A DNA stretch of 64,000 bases from Algoriphagus sp. Y33 (GTDB taxonomy: Bacteria; Bacteroidota; Bacteroidia; Cytophagales; Cyclobacteriaceae). Positions within the stretch are counted from its first letter, which is position 1. Each line of letters starts with the position of its first letter. Positions 25,647 through 34,787 of the stretch are shown here, piece by piece. The notes beneath the pieces were generated by a model that saw only the letters and a program-made list of their open reading frames with translations, had not been told where the DNA came from and searched no databases. The stretch is from assembly GCF_014838715.1 (NCBI RefSeq), contig NZ_CP061947.1, positions 2,666,001 through 2,730,000 of the forward strand, read 5' to 3'. The translations under genes were made by a program, and so were the position numbers.

Positions 25647-27426
25647 TGTTGAGATAAGTGAGTATCATCAGTAATTCTGCCGAACCGTCCAGTGTAGGTT
25701 CATTCGTACTGTAATCCATCCAATCGTCCATGTATTTTACATGCTGAGGCTGAAGATGACTGTACTCGTCCGGTTCCTCCAGTTCTATTCCAAGCATTTG
25801 ATCATGGATGGAAGACCAAAGAGGACCATCCACCAAACTTCCTTTTACTGATTTGCCCAAGATTCTCCAAAAAGGCATGTGTACATCCTCGGGAAAATCT
25901 GATCCCTCCGGCAAACCCGTAATCATACTACTTCCCCAAGGGTTCAAACCCAAAAGCCAATTAATATGATCCTGCATTAACGGTCTGAATTTCTTAGAAC
26001 CTGTCATCTCTTCGTAAAGCATGGCCTGGGTAGAAACTGCCGCTGCCAAATTATTGGAGCACCAAATAAACAAATGTCCCGCTCCATAGGGATTCTTCTC
26101 CGCCCTTTTTCTGACCTTTTCCAGATTATGCTCATAGAACCCAGCCATTTTGACCTTATCCTCATCCGTTCCCACTTGCCACAAAGCATAATGCCCCATG
26201 TTTACAAAAGGATACATCTCATAATGACTGGCAGAATCCCGTTCCATCCAAGACCAGGTATTGATTATCTCAGAGTATCTCCGCGCCTCCTCGAGGAAAT
26301 TCGTCTGATTTGTGATCTTGTAAAGTTCCGCTGCCGCCCACTCCATATCATCCGCCCATGTGTTTTCTTCATAGCGATAAGGAGCACCAAAACTATTCCC
26401 CTGCTGATATCCTTCCTGAGTTTGTCCCATTTCATAAAGCTCCATGGCCGCCTGAAGACAGGTTTCAGCAAAGGTCTTGTATTCTTCAAACCGACTGAAT
26501 ACCTGATAACCCAACGCCAAAGTGGCGGCAGATCGCCCGGCCAGATTGGCTATCCCGGTCGCTTCGCTCTTGTATTGTGATAGTCCCTGAGGCTTTCCGC
26601 CGGCGAAATATACGGGTCTAAAGCTATTTACACCCCAGCCATAATCGGCATTGTCTTCGTGGGGCAGTTTAAATCCGCGGTGGTCCCTATCATCAGCTAC
26701 CTGGTGATATAATTCATTTGGATTCGGGTGTAATTTCAATATCCATTCCAAGCCCCACTTTGCCTCATCCAAGACATCCGGAAGATCATTCTTCCCATTA
26801 TGTCCCCCGGCATTCACTTCATCTACATAGGCATCAGGATTCATTTGATAGGCCATCAACAACCTCGCCGCGGTATTACTACCGGTAATCAGATACTTCA
26901 GTTGATCTCCGGCATCGTGCCACCCTCCTGTTGCGTCTATCCTGGTAGAATCTTCTTCGGTTCCAAAAAAACTCAACCCGTCCAGCTGATGACAGAATTT
27001 ACCGGTCAACGGATTAAAACCACAGCGCTGAGACCTTATAAACCCCACAACATCCTCCTGCCATGCAGGGTAGGCCCCTATTGAGAAACTTTCACTTTTG
27101 ATTTCTTCTCCCTCAAGTTCCAGAAAATATTGTCCAGGTTCTTCTATGGCTGTAAAATCCACCGAATAAGAATGTGAAAAAGGATGCCAGCTATTATCCT
27201 GTTCTGTCAACTTATAACTTGCTACAAGTTTACCTCCCTCCTTTTTCAACAGGATGTTCTTTGCAATCCTCTTTTGACTCAACAATAAGGCTTTCTTGGG
27301 CGAATGAACCGGATATCCTGCCAAATTGACCCGAAGTTCCAGCAATATTTCAGCAGACAATTGCTGAGAACAAAGAAATAGACCCAAAATATAAAGTAAA
27401 ATCAATCTGATTTTAATCATGTTCAT
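25639..27426 (-). CDS. Glycoside hydrolase family 9 (endoglucanase-type) with N-terminal Ig-like domain
   Basis: A 595-residue secreted enzyme from the ATG at 27426 (a TTG at 27459 would only lengthen the signal region). The signal peptide ends near LSAE. Residues ~25-125 form a CelD_N-type Ig-like domain (LRVNLAGYPVHSPKKAL). The (alpha/alpha)6 catalytic domain starts around 130; GGWHDAGD at 167-174 holds the catalytic-base Asp pair and TNEPTLDGSAELLM near the C-terminus the acid Glu. GH9 enzymes cut beta-1,4-glucans and related beta-glucans, including biofilm polymers. It is coupled to the deacetylase gene (8-base overlap) and is divergent from the exopolysaccharide group. Confidence 0.93.
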   Translation of the reverse strand: MNMIKIRLILLYILGLFLCSQQLSAEILLELRVNLAGYPVHSPKKALLLSQKRIAKNILLKKEGGKLVASYKLTEQDNSWHPFSHSYSVDFTAIEEPGQYFLELEGEEIKSESFSIGAYPAWQEDVVGFIRSQRCGFNPLTGKFCHQLDGLSFFGTEEDSTRIDATGGWHDAGDQLKYLITGSNTAARLLMAYQMNPDAYVDEVNAGGHNGKNDLPDVLDEAKWGLEWILKLHPNPNELYHQVADDRDHRGFKLPHEDNADYGWGVNSFRPVYFAGGKPQGLSQYKSEATGIANLAGRSAATLALGYQVFSRFEEYKTFAETCLQAAMELYEMGQTQEGYQQGNSFGAPYRYEENTWADDMEWAAAELYKITNQTNFLEEARRYSEIINTWSWMERDSASHYEMYPFVNMGHYALWQVGTDEDKVKMAGFYEHNLEKVRKRAEKNPYGAGHLFIWCSNNLAAAVSTQAMLYEEMTGSKKFRPLMQDHINWLLGLNPWGSSMITGLPEGSDFPEDVHMPFWRILGKSVKGSLVDGPLWSSIHDQMLGIELEEPDEYSHLQPQHVKYMDDWMDYSTNEPTLDGSAELLMILTYLNND

Positions 27427-27621
27427 TACAGTTTTTTTGCAAACAAAAATCCCCTCCAAACCTGGTGATTACACTCAGGAAAGCAGCCCTTGCTCTTTCA
27501 TTACTACACCAATGTAATGATGCCTGAAAAAGAAACCAATTGAAATATAATGACAATCTGAAACAGGTACTTGCCTAATCATCCAAATCCGACACTTATC
27601 CCAATCTGCTTTCTCTAATTA

Positions 27622-28899
27622 TTGTCAATACTGCCTTTCTTCAATATCTTTAGCAAAAACCAATATCCCTTGCTAGGAGCTGTCATCCTTATATTATTAC
27701 TCTTTGCTGTGAGCCAACCTATTTTGGGCCAACTTCAGAAGGAACATAAGTGGATCAAAGCCGGCATGCTTAACCAGTTGTACTGGTATCATATGTTTTT
27801 TGGACTGATCTACTGGACTTACGCCCAGTTCAATAGGTCTGATTCTGTCAATTATTTTAACAGTTACAGAAGATACAAAGATTGGGCTTCTGCTTTTGAA
27901 CCGGGAACTCTCTTCATAGAATGGGTGAACTACCCCTTTGCCAGGTGGCTGGGATTCAACTACGACATGATGATGTTTTTCAGCGCGTGGGTAGGGTTCT
28001 GGGGCTTCGTATATTTCTATTGCTTCTTCAAAGAAAATCTTCGCTTCAATGCCAAATTTGAAGGCTGGGATGCGATTACCATTTTTATGTTTCTTCCAAA
28101 CATGCACTTCTGGACTGCATCTCTTGGCAAGGGTGCTTATATATTCGCCGGATTGGGAATATTGACTTACGGACTCTCTTGGCCTGCCAAAAGAACTCCT
28201 CATATCCTCTTAGGAGGATTTATGTGCTATATGATACGCCCGCATATTCTCTTTGCCGTACTGGTAGGAATGGGTGTGGGTTTTGTGCTGGGCAAAGAAA
28301 AAGTACCTGTCTATCAAAAATACCTGGTAGCCCTGGGGGCAATAGCAATTAGCATTTATGTCTATGAAGACTTGCTGACCTTTCTTGGCTATGATCCCAA
28401 CAATGTACTGGCAAGCTTCGAAGAGGAATCCGGACTGAATGCCCAACGGTTACGATCGGCGGGATCCGGTGTAGACATGACCTCCTACAGCCTCCCTATG
28501 AAATTGTTTACTTTTTGGTTTAGACCACTTTTTATAGATTCTCCCAATCTGTTGGGGATAGCTATCTCTTTCGAAAATGCTCTGTACATCTACATGTTTA
28601 GCAGAATCCTCAACAAGGACTTTATAAAGTATATCAAGGAAGCTCCTGCCATGGTAAAAATGTCTGCTGTAGTATTTATCTCCATCTCTATTTCCATGAC
28701 TTTTGTGATGTCAAACCTTGGAATTATCATTCGCCAAAAATCCCAGATCATGTATTATATGCTGTTTGTAATAGCCGCATTTTTGGATTGGCAAAAGACC
28801 AACAGAGTGCGTAAGCGGGCTGAAATTTACAATAGAATTGTAGAGGAGGAAAGAAGGAGGATTGAAGAGGCTGAAATTGGATTAGAGAATAGCAACTAA
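27622..28899 (+). CDS. Multipass membrane protein, probable exopolysaccharide polymerase (EpsG/Wzy-like)
   Basis: A 425-residue protein with about 10-11 hydrophobic segments. The start is set at TTG 27622 because an in-frame stop lies six bases upstream and no ATG occurs before conserved-looking sequence. Features typical of glycan polymerases are a long polar loop between early helices (NRSDSVNYFNSYRRYKDWAS), a central RPHILFAVLVG helix and a large loop around 250-290. The C-terminus is a charged coiled coil. It begins a plus-strand group followed by a NodB-like deacetylase and a GT4 glycosyltransferase. The role is inferred from topology and neighbours; I do not recognise a specific family. 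Confidence 0.7.
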   Translation: MSILPFFNIFSKNQYPLLGAVILILLLFAVSQPILGQLQKEHKWIKAGMLNQLYWYHMFFGLIYWTYAQFNRSDSVNYFNSYRRYKDWASAFEPGTLFIEWVNYPFARWLGFNYDMMMFFSAWVGFWGFVYFYCFFKENLRFNAKFEGWDAITIFMFLPNMHFWTASLGKGAYIFAGLGILTYGLSWPAKRTPHILLGGFMCYMIRPHILFAVLVGMGVGFVLGKEKVPVYQKYLVALGAIAISIYVYEDLLTFLGYDPNNVLASFEEESGLNAQRLRSAGSGVDMTSYSLPMKLFTFWFRPLFIDSPNLLGIAISFENALYIYMFSRILNKDFIKYIKEAPAMVKMSAVVFISISISMTFVMSNLGIIIRQKSQIMYYMLFVIAAFLDWQKTNRVRKRAEIYNRIVEEERRRIEEAEIGLENSN

Positions 28900-29070
28900 G
28901 GCGGAGAAATTTTAGATTCCTATGTTATATGAATCTTCTAGCTTCACTTCCAAACTGATGTAAAATGGAAAAACCGGAAACTTTTAAGTTAAATTAAGCA
29001 CTCATTATCTAAACGCTCTTTACTCCAGACCACCTTATCACAATCCAGCTCCATAATCCATATAACCAAC

Positions 29071-30042
29071 ATGTCCCACGGCACTTTCACAATCAGTCTT
29101 GACTTCGAACTCCTTTGGGGGATTTTTGACAAGGTGGGCACTGGCTATGATCCCGCTTATTTCAGTCGTACAAGGCAACTCATACCCGATATGCTTGAGG
29201 TATTTTGGAAAAATGAAATCAAAGCTACTTGGGCTACTGTAGGGATGCTTTTTGCAGAAAACGAAGAGGAATGGAAATACTACTCTCCTATTCAAGTTCC
29301 GAGCTATCGCGATCCTAAGCTATCCGCCTATGAGTTTGTGAAAAAGACAGGATTTAGATCAGAGGTTCATTTTGCACCTGAACTGGTCAAAGCCATAATC
29401 GATACACCCGGACAAGAACTTGGATCCCATACATTTGCCCACTACTATACCTTAATGCGTGGCCAAAGTCCCGAACAGTTTAGACAAGATTTGCAGGCAA
29501 CTCAGCGGATCTCTCAGGATAAATTCGCAGTCACATTGAAATCCCTTGTTTTCCCCAGAAACCATATCAATGAACTGTACCTACCTATCTGTCTTGAGGA
29601 AGGATATACACAGGTAAGAAGTAATCCCCAAAGCTGGTACTGGCAGGAAACACAACACGAAGACCTTAGTAAAAAGTGGTTTAGGTCTGCGGATTGCTTT
29701 TTCAGAGTTGGTACAAAAACGAGCTATCCCAAAACACAAATGAGCCGATTGGAGAATGAGCCCCTGATGATTCCGGCATCCCGAATTCTTCGCCCGATTT
29801 CCAAAAGCAATAAACTCTTTAATTCAGTACGGCTAAACCGGATAAAGGAAGAGATGCTTGCCGCTGCCAAATCAAATGAAATCTATCATCTCTGGTGGCA
29901 TCCTCATAATTTCGCAACTGATCCTTTAGCAGCTATGCATGAATTGAATGAAATTATATCTCATTTCCAATCATTAAAGTATGAATTTGGGATGGAGAGT
30001 ATGACTATGGAGGAGATTAGAGAAATGCTTGAAAAGGATTAG
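29071..30042 (+). CDS. Polysaccharide deacetylase (NodB-type), cytoplasmic
   Basis: A 323-residue protein without a signal peptide. It has FTISLDFELLWGIFD (motif 1 in DFE form, with the Asp-x-Glu variant of many Bacteroidota homologues), ATWATVGMLF, and LGSHTFAHYY (motif 2 H-x-x-x-H), and ends with LWWHPHNF. It probably removes N- or O-acetyl groups from a glycan or lipid-linked precursor on the cytoplasmic side. It is second in the plus-strand group (172 bases after the polymerase-like gene, 138 before the glycosyltransferase), so co-transcription is likely but not certain. Confidence 0.88.
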   Translation: MSHGTFTISLDFELLWGIFDKVGTGYDPAYFSRTRQLIPDMLEVFWKNEIKATWATVGMLFAENEEEWKYYSPIQVPSYRDPKLSAYEFVKKTGFRSEVHFAPELVKAIIDTPGQELGSHTFAHYYTLMRGQSPEQFRQDLQATQRISQDKFAVTLKSLVFPRNHINELYLPICLEEGYTQVRSNPQSWYWQETQHEDLSKKWFRSADCFFRVGTKTSYPKTQMSRLENEPLMIPASRILRPISKSNKLFNSVRLNRIKEEMLAAAKSNEIYHLWWHPHNFATDPLAAMHELNEIISHFQSLKYEFGMESMTMEEIREMLEKD

Positions 30043-30179
30043 TTATCAATTTAGGAGAATTACTAATTTAAAAGGATAGAACTGAAACGCACCATCTGTC
30101 GACAGGATGAAAAATACAGGTAGTGAGCTGTAAACGCAGGCTCAAAAGTGGATGGAACATCTAAGTTGAATACTATAAA

Positions 30180-31412
30180 ATGACAAATAAAGAGTTACAA
30201 GCTTTTGATAAAAAAATCAAGGTATTACATCTAATCAAAAGCCTTGGGCGTGGAGGAGCAGAAAAATTAATACCGGAAACCGCACTGGTTCATAATCAAT
30301 CCCAATTTGAATTTCATTGCATCTACTTTTACCATCAAGAGAACAATATCACGGATGAACTGGAAAAAGCCGGAATTAAGGTTCACCTTATTCCCTCTAG
30401 TAACCTGGGACTGTTCTTTCAGGTAAAAAAAGTGCGTCACTTTATCCAATCCAATGAAATAGACATTATCCATGCCCATCTTCCTTGGGCAGGAATTTTG
30501 GCAAGATCAGTTGGCAATACCCTAAGCATACCCATTGTCTATACCGAGCATAATACTTGGGAGCGATACAACAAACTCTCGTACTGGGGCAATCGCATCA
30601 GCTTCAAAAAACAGGATGTAGCCATAGCAGTGTCTAATGAAGTTGCACTTTCAATGAGCTTAAATTCAATCTGGGATCCCTATCAGCGAGGAGGAAGAAT
30701 GAAACTGAAAGTAATTCAAAATGGAGTCAATACGGATGTTTTCAATAGAACTGGGACACAAGAGTCAAAAAGCAAGACTATACAAGGTACGGTTGAAAAA
30801 AAGGCAGCAGGTAACAATCATCAAGTGAGCAGCCTCGGTAGGACTCTCAGAATGGATCTTAACATTCCAGAGAATGCCGCTATTATCGGAATCGTTGCTG
30901 TATTCAGGTCTCAAAAGCGTTTATGGCTATGGGTGGAGGTTGCTTTGGAGATTTTGACACAAAATCCCACTACACATTTTATCCTGGTAGGAGATGGAGA
31001 ATGGAGAGAGAGAATCGTCACAAAAATCAACAAAGCAGGTAAATCCGGCAATTTCCATTTGGTGGGTGTGCAAAAAAATGTGATCCCCTACCTGTCGCTG
31101 ATGGATATTTATCTAAGTACTTCAGAATTTGAAGGCTTACCTATCGCCATGCTTGAAGCAATGTCCTGTGAAGTCCCGGTGGTAGCCACCAGTGCAGGAG
31201 GGATTGGAGAAGTCATCCAGCAGGGGATACAGGGCTATCTTACTGAAATTGAGGCTTGGGAGAAATTAAGTAACTACTGTATTGATTTACTCCAAAATCC
31301 CGATTTACTTCACAAAATGAGGCTAGCTGCCAGAGCCAGAGTAATTGAGCAATTTAGTATGAAAAGAATGGTGGATGAATTGGAACAGGTTTACTTGGAA
31401 GTTTTACGATAA
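30180..31412 (+). CDS. Glycosyltransferase family 4
   Basis: A 410-residue GT-B glycosyltransferase. The N-terminal domain begins KVLHLIKSLGRGGAEKL with the acceptor-site Gly-rich loop; the C-terminal domain carries the GT4 motif EFEGLPIAMLEAMSCEVPVV (E-x7-E) and IGIVAVFRSQKRL. Between the domains (about 195-220) is an unusual polar insertion rich in Lys, Thr and Ser (SKSKTIQGTVEKKAAGNNHQ) not typical of the family. It should add a sugar to a lipid-linked exopolysaccharide precursor at the inner membrane, together with the deacetylase and polymerase-like proteins upstream. Sugar and linkage are not predictable. Confidence 0.92.
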   Translation: MTNKELQAFDKKIKVLHLIKSLGRGGAEKLIPETALVHNQSQFEFHCIYFYHQENNITDELEKAGIKVHLIPSSNLGLFFQVKKVRHFIQSNEIDIIHAHLPWAGILARSVGNTLSIPIVYTEHNTWERYNKLSYWGNRISFKKQDVAIAVSNEVALSMSLNSIWDPYQRGGRMKLKVIQNGVNTDVFNRTGTQESKSKTIQGTVEKKAAGNNHQVSSLGRTLRMDLNIPENAAIIGIVAVFRSQKRLWLWVEVALEILTQNPTTHFILVGDGEWRERIVTKINKAGKSGNFHLVGVQKNVIPYLSLMDIYLSTSEFEGLPIAMLEAMSCEVPVVATSAGGIGEVIQQGIQGYLTEIEAWEKLSNYCIDLLQNPDLLHKMRLAARARVIEQFSMKRMVDELEQVYLEVLR

Positions 31413-31442
31413 ATTGTTCCAATTGGTATTGGGTTCAACATT

Positions 31443-32423
31443 CTATTTTTCTACCAAATTCAGTTCTTCAAAGCTTACCTGATAGATATTTCCAAATCCG
31501 TTTTCTATGCGGTTAAAAATTCGTTGTAGTTCCTCCATATTCTTAATTTCAGAATCGACTGCGATTCCCCTTTCACTAGTAAAGTATAGGTTACGCCCTT
31601 CCCAATCTACAAAAGGGCAGAAATCTAAATAGGAAGAGTTGATTTCCGATCCTAAATTTCTGGATTCCATCCATTCACCCGAAGAGTCTTTTTCACTTAT
31701 ATATAAATCCCCACGTCCCAAATCATCGCCTCTGCCGTAAGAACTAAAAATTATATAGTCTTCATTAGGGCTGACAAATGCATTGAATTCATAAAAAGAC
31801 GTGTTTATTTCTACCGGTAGAGGTTCAGGAGAATGATACTTACCATCCACCAACTCTGACACGAATATATCTTCTTTGCCTACCCCATTTACTCTGGTAG
31901 CCGTAAAAAACAAATTTCCTTTGCTGCTTATTGATGGATAAAACTCATCGTCCGGGGTGTTTATTGCCGAGTCAAGCGAAACGGGATCAGCCCATGCACT
32001 ACCTATTCTATCAGTGTACCATATATTATAATCACTTCTTGTGCTATCTCCATAAATTGGTCTGTTCGACACAAAATAAAGTCTGTCACCATTATTTGCG
32101 AAAAAAGGCTCTATATCCTGATAAACCCCGGATATGTTCAAGATTTCGGGTTTGCCCCATTGGCCTTTGCTCCTCTTGATACTTACCAAAACCCTATAAT
32201 TTTGCTTGTGATCGCCTCTTGTGAAAACAATCTCATCCCTTTTCGGAGAAATTGCCATATCCCTTTCATAAAATTGGGTAGAAATAACATTTTTACCAAA
32301 GAGCTGAGGCGATTTAGGCGTAGCATCTAAGTCAATACTATACTTCTCAAAACCTCCTTTAACTGAGTGACAACCCAATTGACAAATAAGCAGAAGCAAC
32401 AGCTGTAATTTTATATATTTCAT
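31443..32423 (-). CDS. PD40/TolB-like beta-propeller lipoprotein
   Basis: A 326-residue lipoprotein: the signal peptide ends LLICQLGC with lipid attachment at Cys18. The mature part contains at least four WD40-like PD40 repeats, recognisable by blocks such as RDMAISPKRDEIVFTRG, DIEPFFANNGDRLYFVSNRP, EFYPSISSKGNLFFTAT and FCPFVDWEGRNLYFTSERG. The fold is a TolB-type propeller, often used as a protein-interaction platform on the outer membrane. It converges on the glycosyltransferase gene (30 bases between stops). Partner unknown. Confidence 0.88.
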   Translation of the reverse strand: MKYIKLQLLLLLICQLGCHSVKGGFEKYSIDLDATPKSPQLFGKNVISTQFYERDMAISPKRDEIVFTRGDHKQNYRVLVSIKRSKGQWGKPEILNISGVYQDIEPFFANNGDRLYFVSNRPIYGDSTRSDYNIWYTDRIGSAWADPVSLDSAINTPDDEFYPSISSKGNLFFTATRVNGVGKEDIFVSELVDGKYHSPEPLPVEINTSFYEFNAFVSPNEDYIIFSSYGRGDDLGRGDLYISEKDSSGEWMESRNLGSEINSSYLDFCPFVDWEGRNLYFTSERGIAVDSEIKNMEELQRIFNRIENGFGNIYQVSFEELNLVEK

Positions 32424-32629
32424 TTCCGGAAAGCTACAAACTCAATTAAAGTAAACAAGAACTAATCTGGACTATAGTTAAAGTTTAAAAACCCTCGCTA
32501 ATATATTCCTTAAAAAGAACGGGTATACTGCATCACATTAACTCCCAACACGGGGACAGCTGCCCATATAGTATCAAAGACATGGTCAAAAGGTATATCA
32601 GTCTCATGGCGCTAATCCTACCGGGCTCT

Positions 32630-33487
32630 TCATCTAGTTTCTAATTTCACAATCCCCTTACTTCCTCTAGATCCATACAGTACTAGCTCCTCATTGTCAG
32701 GCCCTAAAATTTCAAGCTTCGAAACTTCGCTTTGAGTATAATTATTTAAATCCGCAATCATCGCCGGGTTGTCATCGATTAAGACAATTGGATATTCCCA
32801 ATGATTAGTCTCTTCCGTAATATTCAATTCCGTTTTGATTTTCATCTCAACCTGATCATAAAAATCTGTCCTAAATGCACCTTCAGCTAAAAATCTATCC
32901 ATGTGAAGACTTTTCATTCCCCATACATATTCTCCGGGAGGCAACGAATTGCGAAATTCATTTTGGAGTTCTAAGGCACCTATTGATCTATTTAGCATCG
33001 AAAGAATATGAAAGACAGAATTGCTGTCATTACTTTTTTCAGCAGATGGAGACCAAAAACTAACAACTTTGTATTCGTTTTTTGTAGCAATCTCGAAGAA
33101 AACAAAAGCTCCATCTAATCCTCTATAGTTTTCATCTTGAAGTTCCATTATTCTGTATGCAGATAAGGAGTCCAAAATATTTTTTGAAATGTTTTCTGAA
33201 AAATTGTAAGTCGATGAAATTGGCTTTTCTCCCGCGGCATGAATTTTATAATTCGAAGAAATTGAATCCGCAAAATTTAATGTAAATATCCTATGGGGTT
33301 GCCAAATTCGAATATTCAGGGAATCAGTAGATGAACGCAAATCTTTCAAATCAAAGCTATTCAATCTCTTAGGCAATTCCTCAATAAAGTGTCTAACCAC
33401 ATCACTCTCCGCAATCTCTACCTTCTTCTGCCCAAATAAATGATGACAAAACACCAGCACAAATAACAAAAGCAATCGATATTTCAT
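32630..33487 (-). CDS. Exported protein with isolated TonB-receptor plug-like C-terminus
   Basis: A 285-residue protein from ATG 33487, which gives a clean signal peptide (MKYRLLLLFVLVFCHHLFGQ); upstream codons in the frame lack one. The body (about 30-230) is not recognised. The last ~55 residues read YPIVLIDDNPAMIADLNNYT, SEVSKLEILGP and LYGSRGSKGIVKLETR, which is the pattern of a SusC/RagA plug (IDG..P, I..IEVL, YGSRG..GVI.I.T). No barrel follows. It may be a stand-alone plug domain used as an adaptor, or a signalling partner for a TonB-dependent receptor. The family is uncertain. Confidence 0.65.
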   Translation of the reverse strand: MKYRLLLLFVLVFCHHLFGQKKVEIAESDVVRHFIEELPKRLNSFDLKDLRSSTDSLNIRIWQPHRIFTLNFADSISSNYKIHAAGEKPISSTYNFSENISKNILDSLSAYRIMELQDENYRGLDGAFVFFEIATKNEYKVVSFWSPSAEKSNDSNSVFHILSMLNRSIGALELQNEFRNSLPPGEYVWGMKSLHMDRFLAEGAFRTDFYDQVEMKIKTELNITEETNHWEYPIVLIDDNPAMIADLNNYTQSEVSKLEILGPDNEELVLYGSRGSKGIVKLETR

Positions 33488-33743
33488 AAATATATCCTCT
33501 AGTAACACATGAATCTCACGTTGAACAGAATTCTCTTCTCCCACTTCCCGAGCTCTTCACCGAGAGCAAATTAAGAATTTCGTCGATCTTATCAATAATT
33601 TTTTAGTATCATTTAATGCTTACCGGATTATTGAAGTGGAAATTTCGGGGAATCGCATCTTCAAAATGGAACTGCCGCTGATTTCAATCAAGAAAGCTAT
33701 AATTAGCTTTTCAGCGACCCTTTTGCAAAGTAAATGTAGTCTG

Positions 33744-34463
33744 TTATTCACTTTTTTTCTTGTCCCAAGCGATAACTTGCACACCTGTAGAATAGTGCAT
33801 TCTGTCCGGAAAGGTCTTGAGAAATTCACCAAATCTAACGTATTCAATTTCAAGTTCTATTTTTTCAAGCTCATATACCGGCCATTCGACATGGTGAATT
33901 TCAAATTCGTTAATAGATGTCTTGGTATCTTGAAATAGCGCATACCTTTCAGTCAACCATCTATCTAGGTCAGTCTTTTCTTTCAGTTCATGACCAATTT
34001 CATACGCTATTTTCATTTTATCATTATAAAGCTTGTTCACTGAGCGGAATAGACCCCTTCCCCGTTTCATTTTCGAGTACCTGTAAGGTAATTTTGAAAG
34101 TGTTCTGGCGACCTTACAGGAAACCCGATTCCCTCCTTCAATGCTCAAAAAATAGACTCCTGTCTTCTTACCATTCTTTACATAAGTCCGTACGTTAATC
34201 TCGTCAAAGTTTGATATAGGCGGAAAAGCAGGCAAAATTCTTGGTCTAATTTTCTCCATCGTAAATGCCACCAACGAAACCCATGCCTTTCCGTCAAATA
34301 GGTCAATTTCCAAGTCCGTTGGAACTAAAGCCCGTAATTCCCGGTAGTCAACTTGCCAATGAAGAAATATAGCGTTATTCCACTCTTGGTAATACTTCCA
34401 TTTTTCTGTCGGCATTTCCCAAGGTCTGTGTTCCCTACTATTCAATATTTCTTTTATCGTCAT
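33744..34463 (-). CDS. DUF2071 family protein (YqjF-like)
   Basis: A 239-residue protein when started at ATG 34463 (MTIKEILNSREHRPWEMPTE), which matches the usual N-terminus of the family; the frame extends further upstream but without family features. Characteristic blocks are WNNAIFLHWQVDYRELRALV, LEIDLFDGKAWVSLVAF and EINVRTYVKNGKKTGVYFLS. These proteins have an acetoacetate-decarboxylase-like beta fold; their function is not established. It stands alone between two unrelated minus-strand genes. Confidence 0.88.
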   Translation of the reverse strand: MTIKEILNSREHRPWEMPTEKWKYYQEWNNAIFLHWQVDYRELRALVPTDLEIDLFDGKAWVSLVAFTMEKIRPRILPAFPPISNFDEINVRTYVKNGKKTGVYFLSIEGGNRVSCKVARTLSKLPYRYSKMKRGRGLFRSVNKLYNDKMKIAYEIGHELKEKTDLDRWLTERYALFQDTKTSINEFEIHHVEWPVYELEKIELEIEYVRFGEFLKTFPDRMHYSTGVQVIAWDKKKSE

Positions 34464-34720
34464 CTCTCTATTCAACGCAAAAATTAAGTTTATTTTTTTC
34501 AAAGTATGTCTGCTGTACACTTGGATTAAGGGGATCGCATCCATCTGATATATAAATCTTCCATAAATCATAAAAACCTGAATAAAAGAATATTATAGAA
34601 CTAGAACAGCTCAAACTTATTTATTACCGGTCTTTCAATTTCACATGCTACACGCCGGTTTTGACCGCAATAGTAATGCTAGTGTAGGCTTACCCCTGAA
34701 AAAGCTTGGCCAGACTACAG

Positions 34721-34764
34721 AAATAAAAATAGCACCGGGAGAATACCCGATGCTATTTTTATTT
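34721..34764. terminator. Rho-independent terminator behind the S9 peptidase gene
   Basis: A 19-bp near-perfect stem (34721-34739 with 34746-34764) has ATAGCACCGGG against CCCGATGCTAT at its core and A- and T-rich arms, located 24 bases past the peptidase stop. The symmetrical tracts let it act on both strands. Confidence 0.88.
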
Positions 34765-34787
34765 CTTGCTATAAACCACGAGACCGG

